Assembly (NCBI GenBank): GCA_004555725.1
Contig: SFHC01000027.1
Coordinates: 1 to 17,952 of the forward strand
Direction: 5' to 3'
DNA from: [Eubacterium] saphenum
GTDB taxonomy: Bacteria > Bacillota > Clostridia > Peptostreptococcales > Anaerovoracaceae
DNA length: 17,952 nt
Positions 1-8,771 of the stretch are shown one piece after another. The first letter of the stretch is position 1. Each line of letters starts with the position of its first letter. The position numbers were made by a program, and so were the translations under genes. The notes beneath the pieces were generated by a model. That model was not told the DNA's origin. It did not search any database and worked only from the letters and a program-made list of their open reading frames with translations.

Positions 1-64
1 CCACAGCCATCAGTACAGCAAGGACAACGCTGACCAGAGCTCTAGAGCTTTTCGTTCTTGTCAT
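1..64 (-). CDS. N-terminus of a secreted protein (cut by window edge)
   Basis: Only the first 21 codons are in the window. The minus strand has a clean GGAGG about 9 bases before an ATG at position 64. The translation starts MTRTKSSRALVSVVLAVLMAV: a positively charged start followed by a hydrophobic run, which is the beginning of a signal peptide. The protein is therefore probably exported. The family cannot be told because the rest lies to the left. It diverges from the large surface-protein gene at 560, and the roughly 500-base gap between them must hold the promoters of both. Confidence 0.6.
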   Translation of the reverse strand, partial: MTRTKSSRALVSVVLAVLMAV

Positions 65-127
65 GTCGTCTTACCTCCATAAAATAAAAATGAGATTTAC
101 TGCAGAAAACGTCACACGGTCTTCACA

Positions 128-151
128 GAAAACGGTGTTTTCTTGGCCAAG
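128..151. promoter_or_regulatory. Overlapping inverted repeats in the divergent intergenic region
   Basis: GAAAAC (128-133) and GTTTTC (137-142) form a 6-3-6 inverted repeat. It runs straight into the perfect 10-base palindrome CTTGGCCAAG (142-151). The site lies 64 bases upstream of the minus-strand gene starting at 64, so it could be an operator for it. No regulator is known; the symmetry is seen, the function is inferred. Confidence 0.3.
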
Positions 152-381
152 TGAATTTTTGTCGAGAAAACAAGGAAATTCATGAAAATAGCGTCCATTC
201 GAAACTGAAGTATATTTTCTAGTGAAGTTTTATGAGGTATTGTCAGATAATTCATTTCCAGATGTGTTTAGATGGTATGACAATCGGCGGGAAATGGCAG
301 ATTGCGAGAAGTATAGTGAAAAATATACGGTAAAAATATTCATTGTGACGAAAACTCAATGCTGGCAACACTTATTATCAA

Positions 382-409
382 GTGACTTTATCGCGTAAAA
401 CGGTATAAT
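382..409 (+). promoter_or_regulatory. Probable promoter of the CAP-domain surface protein
   Basis: A perfect TATAAT at 404-409 is preceded, with a 16-base spacer, by GTGACT (382-387), which matches four of the six bases of TTGACA. Transcription would start near 416, giving a leader of about 145 bases before the ATG at 560. The rest of 65-559 is AT-rich. It also contains a TGAATTT/AAATTCA inverted repeat near 150-185 but no gene. Confidence 0.4.
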
Positions 410-559
410 AATGTTAATTGATGTTGAGTTTTTAAAAATATGATTCAAAATGTTGAGGAGAAGTGTATAGCACATTAATACAATGAAATGGACGTGAAGG
501 GGGAATGAAATTAATCGGTGTCCATATCGCTAGAAATAGGCAATGCATAGAGGTGAAAA

Positions 560-3500
560 ATGAGTAAACAAACAGATTCAGAGAAAGCAAGAAACACAAA
601 AAACGCGGCTGCTGCAGTCGTTTTATCCGGTGTCATGGCCGCCACCGGGGCAGCAGGATCAGCTGTAACTGTCGATGCTGCAACAGCAGTAAACCCTGAG
701 GACCAGGCAGCTTCTGGAAATCATGCCGGTATGGTACAGAAAACGCAGACGGTAAATCTGAAGCCGGCGAATAAGAACGAGGCAGAGAAGGCGTATCAGG
801 ATGCAGCTGTTGTGGCTGAGAAGCAGAAGACCGCAAAGAATCAGGCTGATCAGAAGCTTGCTGAAGCGCAGAAGGCGTATGACGCGGTGAAAAACAATAC
901 GGTAACGTATTCTTATGGAACCGACCCGGCGCCATATTATCAGAAGGCAAAGGATGCACTGGCAAGGATCCAGGCCGATGCTGCGGCAAAGAAGCAGCAG
1001 GCGGAAACTGCGCAGAAGCAGGCAGCGTCGGAGAAGCAGAAGGCAGAAGCGGAACTTAAGGAGAAACAGGCTGCGCATGATCAGGCGGTTAAGGATCGCG
1101 ACCAGGCGCAGAAGGATTACGACGCTGCAGTGAATACCAATCCGAATATTGAAGAGAAACTTCAGGATGATAATCAGAAAGTCGAAGACGCGCAGAAAGA
1201 ACAGCAGAATGCGGCGAAGGCCCTGCAGGATGCAGAAGCAGCATTGAAAGAGGCTTCCGATCGTGTAAATGCGGCAGATGCAGAGCTGAAGAAAGCTCAG
1301 GCTGATGCGAAGAATGCGGAAAATGCACTGAGTAATGCGAAAACGAATCTTCAGCAGAAGCAGGATGCGTATGCTGCGGCAAAAGATGAACTGGACAAGG
1401 CAGAAAAGGATCCTAATTATACGGCGAAGAAAGAGGCAGTCACCGAAGCACAGTCGGCCCTTGCGGACGCAACGTCAAAGAAGGAAAACGCAGAGGCCGC
1501 AAAGAAGCGGGCGGATGAGGCAGTTACAGCAGCGCAGGATAAGCTGAATCAGGCAAACGCTGTAAAAGCTAAGTATACTGAACTGAAAGAAAAGGCAGAG
1601 AATGCGAAGGAAGCTGCGGAACAAGCGGCGCAGGAATTAACGAACAAAGAGAGCGCTGTGGAAGAAGCACAGCAAAAAGCGGACGCACAGAAAACGCAGA
1701 TTGATAAACTAAAAAATGATCTTGATTCCAAAAATGCGGATGTTGCATCTGCGGAGAAAGATTTGAAGACCGCACAGGAAGCTCTGGCTGCTGCAAACCA
1801 GAAATGGGAGAAGGCGAAGACAGATGCCAATACAGCACTTACGCAGGCGCAGGATGTATATGACAATGCCGGAAGAAGTTTTATGGACAGCAAGGCAGTT
1901 GACGGACTGAAGTCAGATGACATTCGCAGCTTGTTTGTAGATGGTAAAGCAAGTGATGAGGTTATTACATTATATAATGAAAATAAGGACGAGATTGAAC
2001 AGGTGGTCAGCACTGCTTATGGAATAGATCGTTTAAATACAGAATTTGGTTATGTGGATGAGTGCAATCGGTTAAGAGCAAAGGAAGGACTCAGTACTCC
2101 ACTGACTTTCAGCTATGACCTGTTCGCCTACTCGGCATACAGCGCGGCGTTTTACAAGTTTACAGGACAGCATACTCTGCATAAAGATGGGACTTTCGTG
2201 TCCAATATTAACAATCACATTAGTGCAGATGCAGAGAATCTTGCCGGTGCATATGAAGATCCATTTGACGGATGGTATACCGAAGAGAAGAAAGTTTATG
2301 ACAGTGGTGATCAGGAGTACGTGAAAACCGGACACTATCAGAACATAATAAATATTCAGAATAAAGCTGTTGCGATCACTGCACTGGGAGATCCTGTTGC
2401 TAGTTATAATATGATTACATCATACCGGGAAAACGGAGTTTCTGTCGAGCAGGCGAGAACGGAACTGAAAGATTATACCGCAAAGGCGGAAGAAGGGTTG
2501 CAAAATGCAAAGGCTGCAGTTTCAGCTTTAGATACGGCTCCGGATGAGGTCAATCAGGCGCAGAGTGCAGTAAACGAAAAACAAAAAGCTCTGGATGAAG
2601 CAAAGAAAGCAGTTTCAGACATTCAGGAACAAATTGATGCTGCGCAGAGCGCATATGATGCTCAGACTGCAGAAGTCGCGAAGTTAACGCAGGAGAAGGA
2701 AGACGCGCAGAAAGATGCGGAGCAGAAAACGGAAGCACTAACAAAGGCAAATGAAGATGCGGATTCCTATAAGTCGCAGCATCCGGACATAGAAGACGCG
2801 ATCCAGAAAGCGGAACAGGGTGTCAAGACTGCTGAAGAAGAGCAGAAGAAAGCAGAAAGTGCTGTCAACGATGCGAACGCGCAGGTTGAGAAATGTAATG
2901 AAACATTAACACAGGCGAGAAAGGCTCTTGATGAAGCAAATAAGACGATTGATGAACTGAGAAGCAAGGCGGATGCCGCAAAGGCAGAAGCAGATGCCGC
3001 ACAGAACACGGTTACGGAAGAAGAGAACGCAGAGAAAAACGCAAAGCAGGCTGTAACCGATTCTCAGAAGAATCGGAATGAAGCAAATTCTGCAAAAGAG
3101 AAGGCAGACAAGACAGCTCAGAAGGCAAAGGAAACATCAGATGCCGCGGATCAGAAGCTGAAGGCTGCGCAGGATGAACTGGATAAAGATACTGCAGTTC
3201 AGCAGCAGATTCAGGATGCAAAGAAAAAGTCAGATGCCGCGGAACAGGCGGTGGAGAAGGCACAAGCTGCGTTGACGGAATCAGAATGCCGTGTTCAGAA
3301 GGCGAAGGAAACGCTGAAGAAAGCTGGGGATGCCGTTCAGACGACGGCTGAGGAAGCTGAAGCCGCGAAGAAAATGAATCTGAACAATCCGGAGAGCTAT
3401 AAACAGAAGCCAGAGATCGTACAGGCAATGAAGCAGTATGAAGCGGCGAAAAAGAGCAGCGGATACTACACGGTTCCGGCGGATACGACTGCACAGAAAA

Positions 3501-3916
3501 AGGCATTGGAAGATGCACAGGCGCAGCAGAAGCAGGCGGAACAGAACTTAAACAAGGCGCTTGCAGATCTTGCGATTGCAAAAACGAACCTGGCAAACCT
3601 GAAAGAGGTTTCAGAGAAACTGTCTTTGAAAAAGAGCGCGATTACTTCCATAAAGTCGATGAAACTGAGATCGAAGAAGAGAGTGAATAAAAACAAACGG
3701 AAGGTCGTCTTCCGCTGGAAGAAGGTGAAGAACGCAAAACGGTATAAGCTGTATACGCGTTATGGAAAGAAAGGAAAATATAAACTGGCAGCGACAACCA
3801 GCAAGTTGAGCTACAAAGTTGTGGTCAAGAAAGGAACGGTTGTTTATGCAAAGGTCCGTGCACTGAATGGCAAAACGATCGGTAAAATGTCATCGCCAAA
3901 GCGCGTGAAGGCTTAA
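560..3916 (+). CDS. Large secreted coiled-coil surface protein with CAP domain and basic C-terminal Fn3-like domain
   Basis: A 1118-residue exported protein. The start is supported by AGAGG six bases upstream. Residues 1-43 form a signal peptide ending near VDAATA. About residues 70-440 and 630-1010 are Ala/Lys/Glu/Gln-rich heptad-type coiled coil. Between them, about 490-630, is a CAP (SCP-like) domain: NRLRAKEGL, QHTLH, ENLAG, and GHYQNI, supplying the usual His/Glu/His pocket residues. About residues 1025-1118 resemble a fibronectin type III domain (FRWKKVKNAKRYKLY) but are extremely rich in Lys and Arg. No LPXTG motif, transmembrane anchor or choline-binding repeat is seen, so retention may depend on the basic tail binding anionic wall polymers (inference). 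CAP domains occur in many secreted bacterial proteins; the role here is unknown. A strong terminator follows 50 bases downstream, so it is probably monocistronic. Confidence 0.85.
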   Translation: MSKQTDSEKARNTKNAAAAVVLSGVMAATGAAGSAVTVDAATAVNPEDQAASGNHAGMVQKTQTVNLKPANKNEAEKAYQDAAVVAEKQKTAKNQADQKLAEAQKAYDAVKNNTVTYSYGTDPAPYYQKAKDALARIQADAAAKKQQAETAQKQAASEKQKAEAELKEKQAAHDQAVKDRDQAQKDYDAAVNTNPNIEEKLQDDNQKVEDAQKEQQNAAKALQDAEAALKEASDRVNAADAELKKAQADAKNAENALSNAKTNLQQKQDAYAAAKDELDKAEKDPNYTAKKEAVTEAQSALADATSKKENAEAAKKRADEAVTAAQDKLNQANAVKAKYTELKEKAENAKEAAEQAAQELTNKESAVEEAQQKADAQKTQIDKLKNDLDSKNADVASAEKDLKTAQEALAAANQKWEKAKTDANTALTQAQDVYDNAGRSFMDSKAVDGLKSDDIRSLFVDGKASDEVITLYNENKDEIEQVVSTAYGIDRLNTEFGYVDECNRLRAKEGLSTPLTFSYDLFAYSAYSAAFYKFTGQHTLHKDGTFVSNINNHISADAENLAGAYEDPFDGWYTEEKKVYDSGDQEYVKTGHYQNIINIQNKAVAITALGDPVASYNMITSYRENGVSVEQARTELKDYTAKAEEGLQNAKAAVSALDTAPDEVNQAQSAVNEKQKALDEAKKAVSDIQEQIDAAQSAYDAQTAEVAKLTQEKEDAQKDAEQKTEALTKANEDADSYKSQHPDIEDAIQKAEQGVKTAEEEQKKAESAVNDANAQVEKCNETLTQARKALDEANKTIDELRSKADAAKAEADAAQNTVTEEENAEKNAKQAVTDSQKNRNEANSAKEKADKTAQKAKETSDAADQKLKAAQDELDKDTAVQQQIQDAKKKSDAAEQAVEKAQAALTESECRVQKAKETLKKAGDAVQTTAEEAEAAKKMNLNNPESYKQKPEIVQAMKQYEAAKKSSGYYTVPADTTAQKKALEDAQAQQKQAEQNLNKALADLAIAKTNLANLKEVSEKLSLKKSAITSIKSMKLRSKKRVNKNKRKVVFRWKKVKNAKRYKLYTRYGKKGKYKLAATTSKLSYKVVVKKGTVVYAKVRALNGKTIGKMSSPKRVKA

Positions 3917-3965
3917 CAATCAGTTTGAATATATAGCTTGTTTATAGCTGATCTCAGAAAAAGAG

Positions 3966-4013
3966 AAACCGCATACACGAAAGAAAGTCTTCTGTTCGTG
4001 TATGCGGTTTTTT
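3966..4013 (+). terminator. Rho-independent terminator after the CAP-domain gene
   Basis: A perfect 16-bp stem (3966-3981 with 3995-4010, AAACCGCATACACGAA) with a 13-base loop ends in a run of six T. The opposite strand also has a T-rich flank, so it may work in both directions. Confidence 0.85.
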
Positions 4014-4288
4014 GTAATGCTGAGCGTTGTTATTAATTTGTACGATGTGTTTTCAGATACCGCATAAACTGTTTTCCTATCCGAATCTGCGCGCTGCCGT
4101 TCCCGTAACTCGGGCAGGTGATGGAGTCGCCCTCGATCAGGGTGCGCATATTCTGGGTACCGCAAAATGACGTAAATGTCACGGACAGACAGTGCAAAAT
4201 ATTTTCCCCTCTCCCTCGTGATATATCCGACAATCTGTTGTTTAATAATAAGAATAAACTGTAGATTGGCACAGAAAGGAGTGTTGTC
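4014..4288. other. Intergenic stretch with a possible 38-codon remnant ORF on the minus strand
   Basis: No clear gene. On the minus strand 4149-4033 reads as a 38-residue peptide containing CPSYGNGSAQIRIGKQFMRY, which looks more protein-like than random sequence and could be a zinc-ribbon remnant (CPxxG). It lacks a good ribosome binding site and I do not recognise it. The last 80 bases are AT-rich and should contain the promoter of the recombinase at 4289, but no good -35/-10 pair stands out. Confidence 0.25.
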
Positions 4289-5404
4289 ATGAGTACACAG
4301 GAAAACAGAAGCTCTGAAAGAAAAGGACGCAGTCGGAAAAGCGCGGAGAATGAGAAAGCCAGGAATGCGCAGAACATCCGCCGCATGCTGAAGCGGGAGC
4401 GGCGCAGGTGGGACGCGCAGGGGCAGAACTCGATGACGATGGAGGATCTGTATGAGGAGTATATGCGGGTCTATGCGCCGTATGAACTGAAGGGCTCAAC
4501 GATGCGGGTGTATGAGGTGAATCTGACCAATCATGTTCTTCCGGCGTTTGGGAAGATGAAGCTGTCGGAGATCGACAACCGGATGATTTCGCTGTATTTC
4601 TGCAAGTTCTATAAGGACAGGCCGACGGTGGCGCGGAACGCGTTCCATGCGATGTGCAGTGTGATGAATTTCGGGGTGCGGATGCACTATTTACTGGCAA
4701 ACCCTTGCGCATTGGTTATTTTGCCGAAGAAGGGGCTTCCGGAGGAGCGGAGAAGGTATTTAACAATGGAAGAGATTCCGGCGTTTCTGGAATTGTTTTC
4801 CAGGCAGGAGACGATCGATGTGCTTGTGCCGTTTTTGCTGCTGACAGGGATGCGGGTCGGGGAGGCCTGTGCGCTGGAGTGGCAGGATATCGACTTTACG
4901 GAAGGGGAGATTATGATCAGCCGGGCGCTGTATGCGGCCAAGGGCAGAATCGAAGTCGGGGAGCCGAAGAGCAGGAGTTCGATGCGTAAGATTTCGATTG
5001 GGGATGAGGTGATCCGCCTTCTTCAGGTGCAGTGGGCCCGGCATCTGATTGATCAGCGGGATGCGGAGCTGCGCAATCGGCCGCTGGCGCATCCGGATTT
5101 GGTGTTTTCTCGGAATCATGGCGAGTATCTGTGCGATTCTGCTGTATGGCACGCGATGAAAAAACGTGTGAACAATACGCCTTTTGCGTTTATGACGCCG
5201 CACTGCCTGCGGCACACGAACGCGACGCTGCTGCTGAACCAGGGGGTGGATCTGAAGATCGTGTCGGAGCATCTGGGGCACACGAGTATCCGGGTTACGG
5301 CGGATGTTTATACCGATGTGCTGAAATCCAGCCACAGGAAAACGGCAGAGATGGTAGAGTCGGCAATCCGTGAGGCCAGACAGGGCGGTGAAGTGGAACT
5401 GTAA
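4289..5404 (+). CDS. Tyrosine recombinase / phage-type integrase (lone)
   Basis: A 371-residue DNA strand-exchange enzyme. AAGGAG seven bases before the ATG sets the start. A very basic N-terminal segment (residues 1-45) is followed by a SAM-like core-binding domain (about 50-145) and the catalytic domain (about 155-355). All catalytic residues are visible: Arg189 (TGMRVGEA), Lys227, His305 and Arg308 (HCLRH), His331 (LGH) and nucleophile Tyr341 (VYTDV). It should therefore be active. There is no excisionase, other phage gene or recognisable attachment site next to it. Its GC content resembles the host flanks, not the AT-rich element further right. It may be a resident recombinase or the last trace of an old element. 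Its stop lies 2 bases from the stop of the convergent gene. Confidence 0.85.
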   Translation: MSTQENRSSERKGRSRKSAENEKARNAQNIRRMLKRERRRWDAQGQNSMTMEDLYEEYMRVYAPYELKGSTMRVYEVNLTNHVLPAFGKMKLSEIDNRMISLYFCKFYKDRPTVARNAFHAMCSVMNFGVRMHYLLANPCALVILPKKGLPEERRRYLTMEEIPAFLELFSRQETIDVLVPFLLLTGMRVGEACALEWQDIDFTEGEIMISRALYAAKGRIEVGEPKSRSSMRKISIGDEVIRLLQVQWARHLIDQRDAELRNRPLAHPDLVFSRNHGEYLCDSAVWHAMKKRVNNTPFAFMTPHCLRHTNATLLLNQGVDLKIVSEHLGHTSIRVTADVYTDVLKSSHRKTAEMVESAIREARQGGEVEL

Positions 5405-5406
5405 TG

Positions 5407-7575
5407 TTACGCAGCCTTCTTGCCTGATGCGGAAGTGGTCAGGCTTTTGACTGCTGACCACTTGGAGTACAGGGACGCGGACGCGCCGTTTTTGCGCATG
5501 CTTTCTGCGCTGGCGGTGATGCCGTGCCAGGTGCCTTTGGCATAGGCGCGGACACGGACGTACTTATACTTTTTGGTTTTCGAAGAAAGTGTTTTGACCA
5601 GCTTTTTTGTGCTCGCGCCGCTGACGGTGTACGTCTTGGTCGTGGACTTGGAAAAAGTCTTGCTGGTGGAGACCTGAATCTGATAGCCGTCGGCGGCGTT
5701 TTTGGCGCTGCTCCAGGAGACGCGGAGCGTCTGACCGGAAAGGGACGCGCCGGTGACGGCCGCAGAGCGCGGGGTGATGGTCATCCAGACGAGTTTGGTT
5801 CCGTTGCTCTCATAGAGGCTTCCTTTCCGGAAAGTGATCAGGTTAGCGTAGATTCCCGGATCCTGTGCGCCGGCGTACAGCACCGTCGTATAAGCGCCGG
5901 ACGGGATGGCAACGCCGTTCAGGCCTGTGACAGCCAGGGACGGGGTCTGTGCTTTTCCGTTATACGTTTTCTGCCCTGTATAAACATAGGCTTTGATCAT
6001 CAGTGCTGAGGACACAGTGGAAACGGCGCCGTTGTCGTATTCTACGCGGACTTTGACGGTGTTGTTTCCGGACTGCACATCCGGATCCGTGCTGTCGGCG
6101 GATGTTTTCAGGGTCAGTGTCCGGGAGCCTGAATTCCATGAAGCCGGCGTGAACAGGGAGGAATCCTGCGGCAGTCCTTCTGCCTTATATACGCAGGAAT
6201 CGGATTTCATATCCGTTGTTGCGATTTTCAGTTTCCATGTTCCGCCGGTGCTGGTCGGCGCCGCGGTCAGAGGGTACAGGGCGTTATTATAGAGGGCGCC
6301 GAGGGTGACCCGGTTCCCTTTGGAGTCTGTATTATCCGTGAGGGTTTTCCCATATCCTGCCATATACGACGGGCTGAAATGCGTCGCAGTCGCAGTTGGA
6401 AGCAGCTTGCTCAGGGATTTATACGGCTCGGTGGAATCGCGGTGGTGGCGCGTATTGGCTGCGACGCCCGGAAGCTGGCTGGTGATCTGTCTGGTGGTCA
6501 CAAAGAGAAAATCGTGATTGAAGCTCTCTTTTTCATCGTTGTCATCCCAGGTTGTGTCTGCCTCATACCAAGATCCGCCGAGCTTCACCAGGTTCCATGC
6601 GTGTCCGCCGGTCTGCGGATTTCCAATGTATCCGAGCACCACAGCAGAGGAGATGCCGCATTTTTTCAGCAGATAGGAGTAGGCGAGGGAATAGCCGTCG
6701 CAGACTGCTTTTCCGCCGATCAGCGCTCCGTATGCCGTGTGCGCCGGGTCGTAGAAATAGGCGCTGGACTCGTTTGCAGAGGTGTCGTAGGCGATGGCTT
6801 TACAGAGTTTATCGTGAATCTCCATCGCGATGACAGCGTCGGAATGGTTCCGGTCGATGCCGCTCAGAAAACTGTTTACGGCATTGTTGAATTCGGCTTT
6901 CACCTTCTGATACCCGGATTCGGAATTGAACAGGCGCAGAGGTTTCTCGGTCTTGGAAATTACGTTTTGTCCTGTGGAAGAATAGTCCATCCACATCACC
7001 CACTTATATTTCCCGCCGACCTGGACAGGATCGTAAACGAACGCAGAGTCGCCGCCGTCCATCCACAGCCAGTACAGTTCAGCGTGGTCGTAAATCAGGC
7101 CCTGATAGGCGAGGAACCAGTCGGTGCCGGTGGTTCCGTCATCAGAGGCGTCGCGGGTAGAGCTGTAAACGACAATATTCTCGGAGAACGGGTTCTGCGA
7201 GAGTGTCAGCATAGCGTTATACAGTTTCTTCTGCCGTGAGGTGAGATGCTGATAGTAGTAATCACTGGACGTTCCCCTGGTCCACTGCGAGGAGGAGAGG
7301 ACGCTTCCGCGCGAGGAAGAACGCATGGCATTTCGGTAGACTTTCAGCGCGGCGGACGCGGCGGCCTGCTTCGGCTGTGTCTGTTTGCGCGTAATTTTGG
7401 AGAGATCTCCAGTTTTCTTCTTGATGGACGCAGAGGTGGATGTCTTTTTTGACTTTGACGCGGCGTAGGAGGAACGGCCCGCAGCCGGCGCCATTGCTGC
7501 CGTCAGACAAAATATGATCAGCAGAACCAGTATCTTCAAGGAGATACGGTGTGTGTTATGAACATTTGGATCCAT
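5407..7575 (-). CDS. Secreted transglutaminase-like cysteine protease/peptidase with C-terminal Ig/Fn3-like domains
   Basis: A 722-residue exported protein; AAGGAG six bases before the ATG supports the start. Residues 11-33 are a signal-peptide core, followed by a Lys/Ser/Thr-rich linker to about 75. The transglutaminase-like core spans about 245-365 with the full triad: Cys292 (GGKAVCDGYS), His325 (GGHAWN) and Asp340 (YEADTTWDD). These bacterial domains usually cleave or crosslink peptides at the cell surface; the substrate here is unknown. About 440-600 looks like Ig-like beta repeats, and about 610-718 is Fn3-like (LRVSWSSAKNAADGYQIQVS), a binding module also used, in a basic version, by the CAP protein upstream. 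It lies 68 bases downstream of maf on the same strand, with a small CCGGC/GCCGG hairpin (7603-7617) between, so cotranscription is plausible. No wall-anchor motif is seen. Confidence 0.85.
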   Translation of the reverse strand: MDPNVHNTHRISLKILVLLIIFCLTAAMAPAAGRSSYAASKSKKTSTSASIKKKTGDLSKITRKQTQPKQAAASAALKVYRNAMRSSSRGSVLSSSQWTRGTSSDYYYQHLTSRQKKLYNAMLTLSQNPFSENIVVYSSTRDASDDGTTGTDWFLAYQGLIYDHAELYWLWMDGGDSAFVYDPVQVGGKYKWVMWMDYSSTGQNVISKTEKPLRLFNSESGYQKVKAEFNNAVNSFLSGIDRNHSDAVIAMEIHDKLCKAIAYDTSANESSAYFYDPAHTAYGALIGGKAVCDGYSLAYSYLLKKCGISSAVVLGYIGNPQTGGHAWNLVKLGGSWYEADTTWDDNDEKESFNHDFLFVTTRQITSQLPGVAANTRHHRDSTEPYKSLSKLLPTATATHFSPSYMAGYGKTLTDNTDSKGNRVTLGALYNNALYPLTAAPTSTGGTWKLKIATTDMKSDSCVYKAEGLPQDSSLFTPASWNSGSRTLTLKTSADSTDPDVQSGNNTVKVRVEYDNGAVSTVSSALMIKAYVYTGQKTYNGKAQTPSLAVTGLNGVAIPSGAYTTVLYAGAQDPGIYANLITFRKGSLYESNGTKLVWMTITPRSAAVTGASLSGQTLRVSWSSAKNAADGYQIQVSTSKTFSKSTTKTYTVSGASTKKLVKTLSSKTKKYKYVRVRAYAKGTWHGITASAESMRKNGASASLYSKWSAVKSLTTSASGKKAA

Positions 7576-7643
7576 AATGAACTCCTTATCTATTGCTTGT
7601 CACCGGCTGATCGCCGGAAAATGCCAGGATCGGGAGAGGCCTG

Positions 7644-8408
7644 TTATCTGCGCGCATGATATCCGCTCTGCTGCAGATCCTGAAGAAACATGTCTTTCAG
7701 TGTGTCGATCTCATGGATCATGCGGTCGTACGGAAGGCCAACGACATTGTCGAACGATCCTTCAATGTGATCGATATAATCGCCGAACGCGCCCTGAATG
7801 CCGTATGCACCCGCCTTGTCGAACGGTTCGCCGGTATTGATGTAATTCTCGATGTCCTGGTCGGAATAATTCTTGCAGTATACGTCGGTCACATCGCAGA
7901 ATACGCGGCGGGCCGGAAGGCCGCTCATCAGCAGCGCGCATCCGGTTGCGACTTGGTGTTTCTTTCCGCGCAGACTGGACAGCATGCGAAACGCGTCCTC
8001 ACGGTCTTTCGGTTTTCCGAGAATGCCGAGATCAGGATCGTAGACGACCGTATCTGCAGCAATAATCAGAACCGGACCGTCCTGTTCTGAGAGCTTTTCG
8101 ATCCGGGATTTTGGGCTGTGCTCTTCATCGAGCGGATTGCTGTTTTCATCCGCTTCTTCCTGAGCCAGAATCAGCTCGTTTGCGTCTTCGGATTCGCGGT
8201 TCGAATCAGGAAACGTCAGCATAAGGTCGTCTTCCACAGCCCTGGCCTTTTTAAAAGCGAGGAATGATACTGCGTCCTGCATGGAAATTCCATCCGGCAG
8301 AGTCTCTTTCACCGATGCCGGCATGATCACCGGGTTGATGCCGTGACGGCGCAGAATTTCAAGGCGCCGCGGAGATCCGGACGCGAGTATAATCTGATAA
8401 AAATTCAT
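7644..8408 (-). CDS. maf: Maf-family nucleoside triphosphate pyrophosphatase with an acidic insertion
   Basis: Maf proteins hydrolyse non-canonical or modified nucleotides such as dTTP/UTP to monophosphate and pyrophosphate, in the cytoplasm, and can block septum formation when overproduced. Family motifs are in order: ASGSPRR (residues 9-15), SVKE with Glu35, IAADTVV with Asp119, GKP (131-133), YINTGEPFDKAGAYGIQG (189-206) and VVGLP (222-226). The length, 254 residues, exceeds the usual roughly 190-200. The excess is an acidic, low-complexity insertion at about 65-112, between the first half of the fold and the AADT motif. AAGGA lies about 10 bases before the ATG. The gene is upstream of the transglutaminase-like gene and divergent from the LCP gene. 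The assignment is firm; the role of the insertion is unknown. Confidence 0.92.
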   Translation of the reverse strand: MNFYQIILASGSPRRLEILRRHGINPVIMPASVKETLPDGISMQDAVSFLAFKKARAVEDDLMLTFPDSNRESEDANELILAQEEADENSNPLDEEHSPKSRIEKLSEQDGPVLIIAADTVVYDPDLGILGKPKDREDAFRMLSSLRGKKHQVATGCALLMSGLPARRVFCDVTDVYCKNYSDQDIENYINTGEPFDKAGAYGIQGAFGDYIDHIEGSFDNVVGLPYDRMIHEIDTLKDMFLQDLQQSGYHARR

Positions 8409-8523
8409 AATCGTTATGTCCTTCCCATCATACTTTTTATCGTATTCAATCTATTTTACAGGAGTAATGTGTATTTTCCATGGGTTTCGAGTGTATTGTA
8501 TTTTCCGCGCGCTTAAAATTTGA

Positions 8524-8529
8524 TATAAT
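8524..8529 (+). promoter_or_regulatory. Possible -10 element (TATAAT) for the LCP gene
   Basis: A perfect TATAAT preceded only by a weak -35 (TTTTCC at 8501-8506 with a 17-base spacer). A second TATAAT is at 8615-8620, also without a good -35. Which one is used cannot be decided by eye. If the first is used the LCP leader is about 235 bases. Confidence 0.35.
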
Positions 8530-8544
8530 TAATATACGTTCTGT

Positions 8545-8758
8545 GTGCCCAAAATAACAGTTCGACTGTCTCGGGCACCGGACTGCGCGGGCTCCGCATG
8601 GGATCTTGTGCATATATAATACCATAGTTTTACATCGTTTACACATGGGGAGGCGCGGCTGTATTCAGTGAGAAATCGATGCCTTTTTTATTGTGTAAAT
8701 CTCTGAGACGCAGTTAGAACTCCCGGGGAGCGGCCCGGGATGACCGCATTCCGGCGGT
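8545..8758 (+). promoter_or_regulatory. Highly structured 5' leader upstream of the LCP gene
   Basis: Four local hairpins are visible. (1) GTGCCC 8545-8550 with GGGCAC 8573-8578, enclosing ACAGT-TCG-ACTGT (8557-8569). (2) GCGG-GCT-CCGC around 8587-8597. (3) TCCCGGG (8721-8727) with CCCGGGA (8734-8740). (4) ACCGC (8743-8747) with GCGGT (8754-8758), ending directly against the AGGAG ribosome binding site at 8759-8763. No match to a riboswitch class I know. The pairing is seen; a regulatory role is inferred. Confidence 0.4.
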
Positions 8759-8771
8759 AGGAGAATCGTTG

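Noticed and set aside
505..567. Short upstream frame of 20 codons that overlaps the start of the CAP-domain gene by 8 bases
   Set aside because: AAGGGGG lies only one base before its ATG, too close for efficient initiation, and the peptide has no recognisable feature.
659..3696. Several long minus-strand frames within the CAP-domain gene
   Set aside because: Shadows of Ala/Lys/Glu-rich coiled-coil codons on the other strand; they lack starts with ribosome sites and have improbable compositions.
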